Made by a program: the position numbers and the translations under genes
Notes under the pieces: model-generated
What the model saw: the letters and a program-made list of their open reading frames with translations, nothing else
Told to the model about the DNA's origin: nothing
Database searches by the model: none
Source: Trinickia soli
GTDB lineage: Bacteria > Pseudomonadota > Gammaproteobacteria > Burkholderiales > Burkholderiaceae
NCBI RefSeq assembly: GCF_002879855.1
Contig: NZ_PNYB01000010.1
Span: 167,364-231,363, forward strand
Reading direction: 5' to 3'
Length of the DNA: 64,000 nucleotides
Part shown: positions 36,424-44,832 of the stretch, in pieces
Numbering within the stretch: the first letter of the stretch is position 1
Layout of the letters: each line of letters starts with the position of its first letter

Positions 36424-37168
36424 GATCTCTGCTCCGGCCGTGCGCCAGCATGCGCGCGCCATCGGCGTGGCTGTGACATGCCTGGCGCTGGCGGGCCTGG
36501 CGCTGGCGCTCACGCCGGCGGTCGGCGCGCCGGCCTCGGCCGTTGCCGCCACCCCATCCGGCCCGGGCGCCGAGCGTGCGCACGCGACCGTCTTGCAGGC
36601 GGCTGTTTCGCACGCTGGCATCTCGCAGCCGCAACCGAAGGCAACGCCTGCAAGCGTGGCCACGTCACAGTCGGAGGCGTCGACGAAAGCCGCGCCGACG
36701 GCGACCGCGCCCGAGCCTGCACTGCCCTCCACGACGGCGCTGGCGCTCACGCGGCTCGAGGAAGAAACGCTCCTGCTCAAGGCTCGCCTCAAGGCACTCG
36801 AAACCGAAGCGCAGATCGCGCAACGCAACGCCGAGCTCACGCGCCTCGCGGCGGCCGGCGAACGCAGTGGCTTCGTGGTGCGCGCGGTGGAGGGCATCGG
36901 CAAGTCGCTTTACGCGACGCTCTGGAGTCGCGACCAAGGCGAGGTTGAAGTGAAAGTGGGCGACACCCTGCCGAACGGCATGCGCATCGTCGCAGTGCGG
37001 CCCGGCGAAGTGCTCGCGCAACTCGCACACAGTCGCAAGCCCGTGGCGCTGCCGATGGCCATCGACGCGCTGCCGGCGTCGGCGGACGAGCAAAGCTACG
37101 CCGGCGCGCCAGCCGGCGGCGGCCCCGGCGCCGGTATCCCCGGCATCCCTTCGTTGCCGAGGTACTGA
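36413..37168 (+). CDS. pilP: PilP-type periplasmic pilus protein
   Basis: 251 residues. A membrane segment or signal lies near residues 17-38 (AIGVAVTCLALAGLALALTP), followed by an Ala/Pro/Thr linker and a coiled coil (LTRLEEETLLLKARLKALET). The PilP-like C-terminal domain has EVKVGDTLPNGMRIVAVRPGE. It ends in a Gly/Pro tail. It probably joins inner-membrane platform and secretin. Start ATG 36413 overlaps the pilO2 stop; pilQ starts two bases after its stop. Confidence 0.87.
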   Translation: MRTEISAPAVRQHARAIGVAVTCLALAGLALALTPAVGAPASAVAATPSGPGAERAHATVLQAAVSHAGISQPQPKATPASVATSQSEASTKAAPTATAPEPALPSTTALALTRLEEETLLLKARLKALETEAQIAQRNAELTRLAAAGERSGFVVRAVEGIGKSLYATLWSRDQGEVEVKVGDTLPNGMRIVAVRPGEVLAQLAHSRKPVALPMAIDALPASADEQSYAGAPAGGGPGAGIPGIPSLPRY

Positions 37169-37170
37169 CC

Positions 37171-38865
37171 ATGGCCAACATTATTCCCCGCATCGGCGCG
37201 GTCGCCGACGTCGCGCCGCAGCCCCTGCAGCCGCCGTGGCGGCGCGACGGCGTCGTGCCCGCCACCGCGGCGAAAGCCGGCGAACCCGCCCCGACGATAG
37301 CCAACGGCGAACGCAGGACTGAGCAGCCTTGCGCCAAGACGCTCAGCGATCACGGCGAACTCGCGGCGAGCGAAGAGGAAGGCAAGTTCCTCTGTCTGCT
37401 GGACGACGGGCGGCTCCTCATCGCCGAGGGCCAGGAGATGAACCCCTACGTGCTCTCCTACCGCGCGCGGCTCGAGCGCATGCGCAAGCCCTACCGCACG
37501 GTATCCGTCGCGCTCGGCATGATCGCGCGCGCCTATCGCGAGCACCGGGCCGACGGCATCGAACCGATCGAGCACACGGCAATGCAGGTCGTCGCGAAGG
37601 AGCTGATCGCGCAGGCTTGCCGCGAACGCGCCTCCGACATTCACATTCGCGTGCATCGGCACGCCACCGAGATCCTGTTTCGCGTGCACAACGAACTGGT
37701 GCGCGTGCGCGAGCAGACGCGCGAGCACGGCGAGCGGCTGCTCGCCACGCTTTACGCGGCGATGGCGAGCGTCGCCGACAACACCTACAAGCCGACCGAG
37801 CGGCAAGACGCGGCCATTGCCGATCGCGACAAGCTGCCCGATCAGCTGTTCGGCGTACGTATTGCCACGGCGCCCACGAGCGTGGGCAGCGTGATGGTCC
37901 TGCGGCTGCTCTACAACGACGCCGGCGACGCCGCCGAACTCGAAAGCCTGGGCTTTACCGCCGAACATGCCGCCACGCTCGAGTTCCTGAAGGAACAGCC
38001 GATCGGCATGAACATCATCAGCGGACCGACGGGGTCGGGTAAGTCGACCACGCTGCAGCGCGTGCTCGCAAGCGCGATTCGCGACGCCGCCGGCTCGATC
38101 CACGTGATCACCGTCGAGGACCCGGTCGAATACCCGATCGCCGGTGCGGTGCAAACGCCCGTGGTCAATGCGGCAGGCGAGGAAGCCCGCTCGGCGATGT
38201 TCGCGGCGGCGATCTCGAACGCGATGCGGCTCGACCCCGATACGATCATGATCGGCGAAGTGCGCGACGGCGCATCGGCGCAAAGCGCCCTGCGCGCCGC
38301 GATGACGGGCCACCAGGTCTGGACGACGGTGCATGCCAACAACGCGATCTCGATCGTCGACCGTCTGATCGACCTCGGTCTGCCGCTGCGCATGGTCACC
38401 GACGAATCGGTGATCACGGGCCTCGTCAGCCAGCGGCTCGTCAAGCTGCTGTGCCCGCACTGCAAGCTGCGCTTCACCCAGGTGCGCGACGAACTCGATG
38501 CCGCACTCGTCGCGCGCGTGAACCAGATCGCCGGGGCACGCCTCGCCGACGTCTGCGTCGTCGGGTCCGGGTGCGCGCACTGCCGTCAGCGCGGCACGAT
38601 CGGCCGCTCGGTGGTCGCCGAGGTGATCCGGCCCGACGCCCGGTTCTTCGCCTACCTGCGCGATGGCGACAAGGCCGGCGCGCTCGGCTACTGGCTCAGC
38701 CATCTCGGCGGCGAGACCGTCACGGACCATGCGATCCGCAAGGTCCTCGGCGGGCTCGTCGATCCGCGCATGGCCGAACGCGTGGTGGGGCACCTGAACT
38801 CGCGCGGCGAATACGACGACTACCTGCGCGAGCAGGCCGGAGGGAGGCGTCATGCGGCTGCCTGA
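37171..38865 (+). CDS. pilQ: PilQ-type assembly ATPase (GspE/PilB superfamily)
   Basis: 564 residues. Walker A GPTGSGKSTT is near residue 286; Asp box HVITVEDPVEYPI, Walker B TIMIGEVRDGASAQ and His box HQVWTTVHANN follow. A zinc-binding CPHC...CAHC pair lies near residues 427-471, as in GspE-type ATPases. It powers pilus extension from the cytoplasmic side. The name follows R64 type IVb usage and must not be confused with the type IVa PilQ secretin. It overlaps pilR by 14 bases. Confidence 0.92.
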   Translation: MANIIPRIGAVADVAPQPLQPPWRRDGVVPATAAKAGEPAPTIANGERRTEQPCAKTLSDHGELAASEEEGKFLCLLDDGRLLIAEGQEMNPYVLSYRARLERMRKPYRTVSVALGMIARAYREHRADGIEPIEHTAMQVVAKELIAQACRERASDIHIRVHRHATEILFRVHNELVRVREQTREHGERLLATLYAAMASVADNTYKPTERQDAAIADRDKLPDQLFGVRIATAPTSVGSVMVLRLLYNDAGDAAELESLGFTAEHAATLEFLKEQPIGMNIISGPTGSGKSTTLQRVLASAIRDAAGSIHVITVEDPVEYPIAGAVQTPVVNAAGEEARSAMFAAAISNAMRLDPDTIMIGEVRDGASAQSALRAAMTGHQVWTTVHANNAISIVDRLIDLGLPLRMVTDESVITGLVSQRLVKLLCPHCKLRFTQVRDELDAALVARVNQIAGARLADVCVVGSGCAHCRQRGTIGRSVVAEVIRPDARFFAYLRDGDKAGALGYWLSHLGGETVTDHAIRKVLGGLVDPRMAERVVGHLNSRGEYDDYLREQAGGRRHAAA

Positions 38866-39931
38866 CGTCAACCGCTGGTGGGCAAAGATACAGCTCACGG
38901 CCAACGCGCGCCTGCGGATCTACCGCAAGATCAGCAAGATGCTCGGCAACGGCTTGCCGCTACTCAAGGTGCTGGAGGATCTCGAAGCGCGTGCCTCGCA
39001 CAATGGCCGCAAACCGCACGAGGCGCTTGCCATCGCGCTCGCGGACTGGCGCCGTACGGTACAAAACGGCGGACAGCTGGCCGAGGGCATGTCGGGCTGG
39101 GTGCCGCAATCGGAGCAGATGATCATTCTCGCGGGCGAGCAGGCCGGCCGCATCGAGCAGGCGCTCGAGTCGGTCGCGCGGGTGGTCGTGGCGGGTCGCA
39201 AGATCCGCTCGTCGATCGTCGGCGGCGTGACCTATCCGAGCATGGTCTTGCTGATGGTCTTCACCTACATCTACCTCTTCGGTACGCGCGTCATTCCGCA
39301 GTTCGCGATCTTCTCCGATCCGCACGGCTGGCACGGCGCGGCACGCTCGCTTTACCTGATGTCGAAGTTCACGCAGCGCTGGATGCTGCTGGTCGTGGCG
39401 CTGACGATGGCCTTCTGCGCACTGGTGGCCTGGTCGATGCCGAACTGGAACGGACGCCTGCGCGTCGTGCTCGATCGCGTGCCGCCCTACTCGCTCTATC
39501 GGCTCGTGATCGGCAGCGGCTTTCTGATGGCGTTCTCGTCGCTGCAGACCTGTGGCTTCACCGTGGAAAAGTCGCTCGTACGGCTTGGCGCCACGGCCGC
39601 GCCGTGGCTGCGCGCACGTATCGACGACACGCTGTTCGGGGTGAAGTCGGGCCTGAACGCGGGCGAGGCGCTGCGCGCCACCGGATATCGCTTCCCGTCG
39701 TCGGAGATCGTCGACGACCTTTGCATCTACTCGCAGTACAGCGGCTTTGCGCAAGCGCTCGAAGTGCTGGCTGCCGAGTGGCTCGAAGACGGCGTCGAGA
39801 TCGTCGGCACGCAGATGCGCGTGCTCAACAGTATGTCGATCGTGTTGCTGGCGGTCGTCATTGCGTGGCTGGTAACCGGGTTCTTCGGCATCCAGCAGGA
39901 GATCGCGGCGGTGTCGCGATCATTGAAATAA
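38852..39931 (+). CDS. pilR: PilR-type inner-membrane platform protein (GspF superfamily)
   Basis: 359 residues with the GspF/BfpE layout. Two cytoplasmic helical domains are seen (LRIYRKISKMLGNGLPLLKV and SLQTCGFTVEKSLVRLGATA). Membrane helices lie near residues 120-140 (YPSMVLLMVFTYIYLFGT), 175-195 and 335-352 (SIVLLAVVIAWLVTGFFGI). It receives pilin subunits and transmits ATPase movement. The gene overlaps pilQ and is followed 61 bp later by the pilin gene. Confidence 0.92.
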   Translation: MRLPDVNRWWAKIQLTANARLRIYRKISKMLGNGLPLLKVLEDLEARASHNGRKPHEALAIALADWRRTVQNGGQLAEGMSGWVPQSEQMIILAGEQAGRIEQALESVARVVVAGRKIRSSIVGGVTYPSMVLLMVFTYIYLFGTRVIPQFAIFSDPHGWHGAARSLYLMSKFTQRWMLLVVALTMAFCALVAWSMPNWNGRLRVVLDRVPPYSLYRLVIGSGFLMAFSSLQTCGFTVEKSLVRLGATAAPWLRARIDDTLFGVKSGLNAGEALRATGYRFPSSEIVDDLCIYSQYSGFAQALEVLAAEWLEDGVEIVGTQMRVLNSMSIVLLAVVIAWLVTGFFGIQQEIAAVSRSLK

Positions 39932-39992
39932 CCGGACGCAAGCCTGGCTCCAGGTCACGCCGGACATTTTTTTGGCTCATTGGGAGAATCAC

Positions 39993-40556
39993 ATGAAACC
40001 GGACCGTCGCCTCGTCAAGCCCGCCGCCCTGCCGCGCAGCACGCCGCGCGCGCGGCACCGCCAACGGGGTGCTTCGCTGCTCGAAGGCATCGCCTATCTC
40101 GGCATTGCCGCGATCGTCGTGATCGGCGCCATCGCGCTGCTGCGCACGGCGTTCGGCAGCGCCAACGCTAACACGATGCTCGAGCAGCTTTCTTCGATGC
40201 AGACCGCCGCGCGCAAGCTCTACATGACGACGCAAGGCAACTATGGGGCCGCCGCGCTCGACGGGCCGATCATCGCCGCAGGCGCCGTGCCGCAGGGCAT
40301 GTCCGTGGATACGGCGAACTCGAAGATCACCAATGCGTGGGGCGGCGCCGTCACGCTCATGGGCGCGAACACCACCTTCACGATCAGCTACGCCAGCGTG
40401 CCTCAGGACGTCTGCGTCGACGCGCTGACGGGCACAACCACGGGCTTCACGCAGGTCGCCGTCAACGGCGCCGCGGCAGTTCCGACACCCGTCTCGCCCA
40501 CAGCCGCCACGAACGCCTGTACCGCCAGCAACTCGATCGTCTGGACTTCCAATTAA
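39993..40556 (+). CDS. pilS: PilS-type major type IVb prepilin
   Basis: 187 residues from ATG 39993, with GGGAG seven bases upstream. A 26-residue basic leader ends in RQRG, and the mature protein begins ASLLEGIAYLGIAAIVVIGA, with Glu at +5 and a long hydrophobic helix. The leader length and non-methionine/phenylalanine first residue fit type IVb pilins. Two cysteines near the C-terminus (DVCVDALTG and NACTASNS) can make the usual pilin disulfide. Prepilin peptidase, needed for cleavage, is not encoded in this window. Confidence 0.92.
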   Translation: MKPDRRLVKPAALPRSTPRARHRQRGASLLEGIAYLGIAAIVVIGAIALLRTAFGSANANTMLEQLSSMQTAARKLYMTTQGNYGAAALDGPIIAAGAVPQGMSVDTANSKITNAWGGAVTLMGANTTFTISYASVPQDVCVDALTGTTTGFTQVAVNGAAAVPTPVSPTAATNACTASNSIVWTSN

Positions 40557-40626
40557 CGCCTGTCAGTCCGATGCCGGCCCTGGCGCACCCGCGCCGTGCC
40601 GGCCTCGCAAACGAGGGAGAGACGCC

Positions 40627-41109
40627 ATGTACGCTTTCGCTACCTTTGCCATCATCGCCACGGTCGTCGGCGCCTGGCAGACTTTCGGCCAACAGCAGAT
40701 GCAGTCGGTCGCGCAGGCCAGCAGCAGCGCGCAGGCGCAAGCCCAGGCGCTCAACATGGCGGCCTACCGGCAGTCGGTGATCAGCTATTTGCAATTGGCC
40801 GACCCGTCGTTCATCGGCTCGATCCCGCCGGGGCAGTTAAAGAAGATCGCGCACTACGCCTCCGACGGGCTCTGGAACAACTACGTCGACGGCAACACGG
40901 TCGTGGTGTACGCGCAGTCGCAAACGTCGGCTTCGTTGCCGTCTTTCACGGCCAAGATCGCACACGGCTCCGTGTTCGCTGGCGTCGCCCGCGGCGGCTA
41001 CCTCGTGCCGACCGGCCAACCGGGCGTCAGCATTCCGTTGCCCGCCGGTATCGCGAACAGCATCACGGACGGCACGCCCGTCTGGATGGCTCAGGTTGCG
41101 CGGGGCTGA
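40627..41109 (+). CDS. pilM: PilM-type pilus protein
   Basis: 160 residues with an N-terminal membrane anchor (YAFATFAIIATVVGAWQTFG) and a periplasmic domain. Size and layout match PilM of R64-type pili; its exact role there is poorly defined. GGGAGAGA precedes ATG 40627. The end of this gene (ARG, stop) was copied into the remnant at 42886..43053, evidence that it belonged to the duplicated unit. Confidence 0.8.
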   Translation: MYAFATFAIIATVVGAWQTFGQQQMQSVAQASSSAQAQAQALNMAAYRQSVISYLQLADPSFIGSIPPGQLKKIAHYASDGLWNNYVDGNTVVVYAQSQTSASLPSFTAKIAHGSVFAGVARGGYLVPTGQPGVSIPLPAGIANSITDGTPVWMAQVARG

Positions 41110-42397
41110 CGCGATGAACCGCCAGCATGCCGCCACCGGATCGCCCTCGCGGCGCGGCGCTCGCCGCTCGCGTGCGCGCGAGCGCGGCGTCACGCTGATC
41201 GAGGGCATCGGGGCGCTGTTCGTCGCGAGCATCATGCTGATCGGCCTGTCGATGCTCATCGACACCTCGATGAAGAACATGCGCGATCAGCAGGCCGCGC
41301 AATTCCAGTCGCAGGTGGCCAACGCGGCGACTCAGCTCGTGCAGGCGAACTACGCAACGCTGGCCTCCTCGGCTACGGCCACCACGCCCGCCGTGGTGCC
41401 GCTCTCGGCCAAGAGCGGCCTGCAGCTCGCGAGCTACCTGCCGCCGGGCCTCAATGCGCAAAACGTCTATGGCCAGACGCCTTGCCTGCTCGTGTTCGCG
41501 CCTTCGACGGGCGGCCTCGATGCGCTGCTCGTGACCGAGGGCGGCCAGACCATTCCCGATATCGAGCTCGGCTATATCGCGGCCAACTCGGGTGCCGGCG
41601 CCGGCTCGATTCCGTCCGTCCAGCCCGGCACCTCCAGCACGGCCAACAGCGCCGCCTATGGCGCCTACGGCTCGTGGGTCGCCAATACCCCGAACCCGAG
41701 CGGCGCAAGTTGCACGGGCAAGGCCACGGGGCCCGGCCATCTCGTCTCCGAAATCTATTCGAGCGGGCCGAGCAACACGAACAGCGACTTTCTCTATCGT
41801 GTCGGCGTGCCCGGCTACGCGGACGCCAACGCCATGCACGTGCCGATCTATCTGGCCGATCAGACCCACGTGGCCGGCCAGAGCGATAGCGCTTGCGGCT
41901 CTTCCGTTGCCAACTCCGCAGGCAAGATCACCACCGATGCCTCCGGGCAGGTGCTCTCGTGCTCGAGCGCCGGTTACTGGCAAAGCGCGGGCTCGCTCTA
42001 CTGGCGCGACCCCGTGGCGAGCCAGGCCGCTCTGCCCACCGGCGCGAGCGCCGTGCAAGGCGATGTCGCACTCGCGCTCGACACCGGCATTCCCTACGAG
42101 TACACGGGCTCGTCCTGGCATTCGCTGGTCGTCGACAACAACGGCAACCTCAACATCGGTAAGGGCACGGTTGCGGCGGCACAGATGGTCATGACCGCCG
42201 CGAACACGATCGGCTCGCCGTGCGACAACGGAGCGTCGCTCGGCGGCGTCGGGCAATTGAGCGTCGACGGGACGGGGCACATGCTCACGTGCATCGGCGG
42301 CACCTGGCAGGACGCGACGCGCATCGACAACGGCCCGGGGTCGGGCGGCTGCCTCGTCATCATCGGCCCCAATCCGTCTCCCGATTTCGGATATTGC
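41100..42397 (+). repeat. direct repeat, copy 1 (pilV constant part)
   Basis: About 1.3 kb, starting a few bases before the pilV start codon, recurs at 43044..44341 with a constant offset of 1944 bp and only scattered base changes. Similarity drops sharply after the FGYC codons at the end of the constant region. It could support recombination or gene conversion between the two pilV genes. Confidence 0.9.
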
Positions 42398-42850
42398 GGG
42401 CAATACACGGGCGCTTATCCGGACGGGGTGAATGTGACGATGAACGGCAGTTGGTATGTCTACAAGCAGTCGTGGACCCTCACGCTCGCCAAGCCCGGCG
42501 TGATCACGGCCTCCGTCTGGGGTCATTTGAGCGAACAATATTGCCGGGCGACCGGCCTCTCAGGCCACCTGGAGCAGGACGTGGTCATCATCGACAACGA
42601 CACCGGTAGCGTGCTCGGCAGCAATTGGGCACAGACGCCCGCGATCACGGACACCTCTGCGGGCATTACCGAGAACCTCGTCAAGCCGCTCTCGCCGAAC
42701 AAGAACGGCTATCAGGTCAGCATCATCACCAGTTGGGCCACATACAGCGGACAGACGATGCCCTACCAAGCCAGTACATGCGCTCCAGACGGCAGCGCCG
42801 TTCCGATCACCCCGCTGGTGGTCGGGTGGAACATCAATTCGTACTACTGA
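41114..42850 (+). CDS. pilV: PilV-type minor pilin / tip adhesin, copy 1
   Basis: 578 residues. A prepilin leader of 25 residues ends in RERG, followed by VTLIEGIGALFVASIMLIGL with Glu at +5. The middle is the shufflon-type N-terminal constant region of PilV (through NLNIGKGTVAAAQMVMTAAN). The last 135 residues or so form a distinct Cys- and Tyr-containing tip domain ending GWNINSYY. In R64 the PilV tip decides the receptor. Copy 2 (43058..44797) is almost identical for the first 428 residues but clearly different in the tip. No invertible-segment repeats or recombinase are present. Confidence 0.9.
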   Translation: MNRQHAATGSPSRRGARRSRARERGVTLIEGIGALFVASIMLIGLSMLIDTSMKNMRDQQAAQFQSQVANAATQLVQANYATLASSATATTPAVVPLSAKSGLQLASYLPPGLNAQNVYGQTPCLLVFAPSTGGLDALLVTEGGQTIPDIELGYIAANSGAGAGSIPSVQPGTSSTANSAAYGAYGSWVANTPNPSGASCTGKATGPGHLVSEIYSSGPSNTNSDFLYRVGVPGYADANAMHVPIYLADQTHVAGQSDSACGSSVANSAGKITTDASGQVLSCSSAGYWQSAGSLYWRDPVASQAALPTGASAVQGDVALALDTGIPYEYTGSSWHSLVVDNNGNLNIGKGTVAAAQMVMTAANTIGSPCDNGASLGGVGQLSVDGTGHMLTCIGGTWQDATRIDNGPGSGGCLVIIGPNPSPDFGYCGQYTGAYPDGVNVTMNGSWYVYKQSWTLTLAKPGVITASVWGHLSEQYCRATGLSGHLEQDVVIIDNDTGSVLGSNWAQTPAITDTSAGITENLVKPLSPNKNGYQVSIITSWATYSGQTMPYQASTCAPDGSAVPITPLVVGWNINSYY

Positions 42851-42885
42851 ATAACAGAGCAGCAGCCCTACAGGGAGTTCAACCC

Positions 42886-43053
42886 GTGTCACTGAAACCG
42901 CCCCGTTCGATGCCGCCCCCTCGTCTGCACGCGCGACGCGGGCGTGCCGCGCGTGACGTCGCAGCCCTGGACAGCGCCTGCGTGCGCGACATGCAGGCGA
43001 CGCTCGAACAAATGGGCGTGGCCGACGAACTCGCTCGAGTCACGCGGGGCTGA
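42886..43053 (+). pseudogene. remnant: 5' end of the SctC-type secretin gene joined to the 3' end of pilM
   Basis: From GTG 42886 a 55-codon frame begins MSLKPPRSMPPP, closely matching the start of the secretin gene at 44833 (MSFKPLRSTPPP). It jumps to VRDMQATLEQMGVADE, which matches VRELQATLDQMGVADK at about residue 140 of that secretin, and ends in TRG-stop like pilM. The leader CAGGGAGTTCAA is shared with 44833. This is best read as the scar of a tandem duplication of pilM-pilV-secretin, later shrunk by an in-frame deletion. It may still be translated and could couple pilV copy 2 to copy 1. Confidence 0.8.
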
Positions 43054-44341
43054 CGCGATGAACCGCCAGCATGCCGCCACCGGATCGCCCTCGCGGCGCG
43101 GCGCTCGCCGCTCGCGTGCGCGCGAACGCGGCGTCACGCTGATCGAGGGCATCGGGGCGCTCTTCGTCGCGAGCATCATGCTGATCGGCCTGTCGATGCT
43201 CATCGACACCTCGATGAAGAACATGCGCGATCAGCAGGCCGCGCAATTCCAGTCGCAGGTGGCCAACGCGGCGACTCAGCTCGTGCAGGCGAACTATGCG
43301 ACGCTGGCCTCCTCGGCTACGGCCACCACACCCGCCGTGGTGCCGCTCTCGGCCAAGAGCGGCCTGCAGCTCGCGAGCTACCTGCCGCCGGGCCTCAATG
43401 CGCAAAACGTCTATGGCCAGACGCCTTGCCTGCTCGTGTTCGCGCCTTCGACGGGCGGCCTCGATGCGCTGCTCGTGACCGAGGGCGGCCAGACCATTCC
43501 CGATATCGAGCTCGGCTATATCGCGGCCAACTCGGGTGCCGGCGCCGGCTCGATTCCGTCCGTCCAGCCCGGCACCTCCAGCACGCCCAACAGCGCCGCC
43601 TATGGCGCCTACGGCTCGTGGGTCGCCAATACCCCGAACCCGAGCGGCGCAAGTTGCACGGGCAAGGCCACGGGGCCCGGCCATCTCGTCTCCGAAATCT
43701 ATTCGAGCGGGCCGAGCAACACGAACAGCGACTTTCTCTATCGTGTCGGCGTGCCCGGCTACGCGGACGCCAACGCCATGCACGTGCCGATCTATCTGGC
43801 CGATCAGACCCACGTGGCCGGCCAGAGCGATAGCGCTTGCGGCTCTTCCGTCGCCAACTCCGCAGGCAAGATCACCACCGATGCCTCCGGGCAGGTGCTC
43901 TCGTGCTCGAGCGCCGGTTACTGGCAAAGCGCGGGCTCGCTCTACTGGCGCGACCCCGTGGCGAGCCAGGCCGCTCTGCCCACCGGCGCGAGCGCCGTGC
44001 AAGGCGATGTCGCACTCGCGCTCGACACCGGCATTCCCTACGAGTACACGGGCTCGTCCTGGCATTCGCTGGTCGTCGACAACAACGGCAACCTCAACAT
44101 CGGCAAGGGCACGGTTGCGGCGGCACAGACGGTCATGACCGCCGCGAACACGATCGGCTCGCCGTGCGACAACGGAGCGTCGCTCGGCGGCGTCGGGCAA
44201 TTGAGCGTCGACGGGACGGGGCACATGCTCACGTGCATCGGCGGCACCTGGCAGGACGCGACGCGCATCGACAACGGCCCGGGGTCGGGCGACTGCCTCG
44301 TCATCATCGGCCCCAACCCGTCTCCCGATTTCGGATATTGC
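43044..44341 (+). repeat. direct repeat, copy 2 (pilV constant part)
   Basis: Second copy of the roughly 1.3-kb direct repeat described for 41100..42397. Beyond 44341 the pilV tips diverge, but similarity returns at the extreme 3' end and in the GGGAGTTCAA leader of the following gene. Confidence 0.9.
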
Positions 44342-44797
44342 CAGCGATATACGGGCGCTTATCCGGACGGGGTGAATGTGACGATAAACAGCTCCGGTTG
44401 GTATGTCTACACCCAGTCATGGACCCTCACGCTCACCCGGCCCGGCGTGATCACGGCGTCGGTGTGGGGGCATATGAGCGAACAATATTGCGGGATGACC
44501 GGCCTCTCCGGACACCTGGAGCAGAAGGTGATCGTCCGCAACAACGACAACAACCACACGATCGGCAGGAATTTGTCACAGACGCCCGGGATCACGGACA
44601 CCTCCTCGGGCATCACCGAGAACCTGGTCCTACCGCTCGTGCCGAACCAGAGCGGCTACCAGATCGAAATCTTCACCAGTTGGGTGTCATACAGCGGACA
44701 GACGATGCCTTACCAAGCCAGTACATGCGCCCCGGACGGCAGCGTCGTTCCGATGACCCCGCTGGTCGTCGGGTGGACCATCAATTCGTACTACTGA
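43058..44797 (+). CDS. pilV: PilV-type minor pilin / tip adhesin, copy 2
   Basis: 579 residues. Prepilin leader, constant region and start context are the same as copy 1 (one visible change is TSSTPNSAA for TSSTANSAA). The tip differs throughout: for example INSSGWYVYTQSWTLTLTRP replaces MNGSWYVYKQSWTLTLAKP, and RNNDNNHTIGRNLSQTPGI replaces the IDNDTGSVLGS segment. Cysteines and aromatic residues of the tip are kept, so both tips should fold alike with altered surfaces. The two copies could be displayed together or swapped by recombination in the constant part. It ends 35 bp before the SctC-type secretin. Confidence 0.9.
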   Translation: MNRQHAATGSPSRRGARRSRARERGVTLIEGIGALFVASIMLIGLSMLIDTSMKNMRDQQAAQFQSQVANAATQLVQANYATLASSATATTPAVVPLSAKSGLQLASYLPPGLNAQNVYGQTPCLLVFAPSTGGLDALLVTEGGQTIPDIELGYIAANSGAGAGSIPSVQPGTSSTPNSAAYGAYGSWVANTPNPSGASCTGKATGPGHLVSEIYSSGPSNTNSDFLYRVGVPGYADANAMHVPIYLADQTHVAGQSDSACGSSVANSAGKITTDASGQVLSCSSAGYWQSAGSLYWRDPVASQAALPTGASAVQGDVALALDTGIPYEYTGSSWHSLVVDNNGNLNIGKGTVAAAQTVMTAANTIGSPCDNGASLGGVGQLSVDGTGHMLTCIGGTWQDATRIDNGPGSGDCLVIIGPNPSPDFGYCQRYTGAYPDGVNVTINSSGWYVYTQSWTLTLTRPGVITASVWGHMSEQYCGMTGLSGHLEQKVIVRNNDNNHTIGRNLSQTPGITDTSSGITENLVLPLVPNQSGYQIEIFTSWVSYSGQTMPYQASTCAPDGSVVPMTPLVVGWTINSYY

Positions 44798-44832
44798 ATA
44801 ACTGAACAGCAGCCCTACAGGGAGTTCAAGTC

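Noticed and set aside
41100..44797. Shufflon (invertible pilV tip cassettes).
   Set aside because: Both copies are in direct orientation with complete genes, no short inverted recombination sites were seen, and no Rci-type recombinase gene is in the window.
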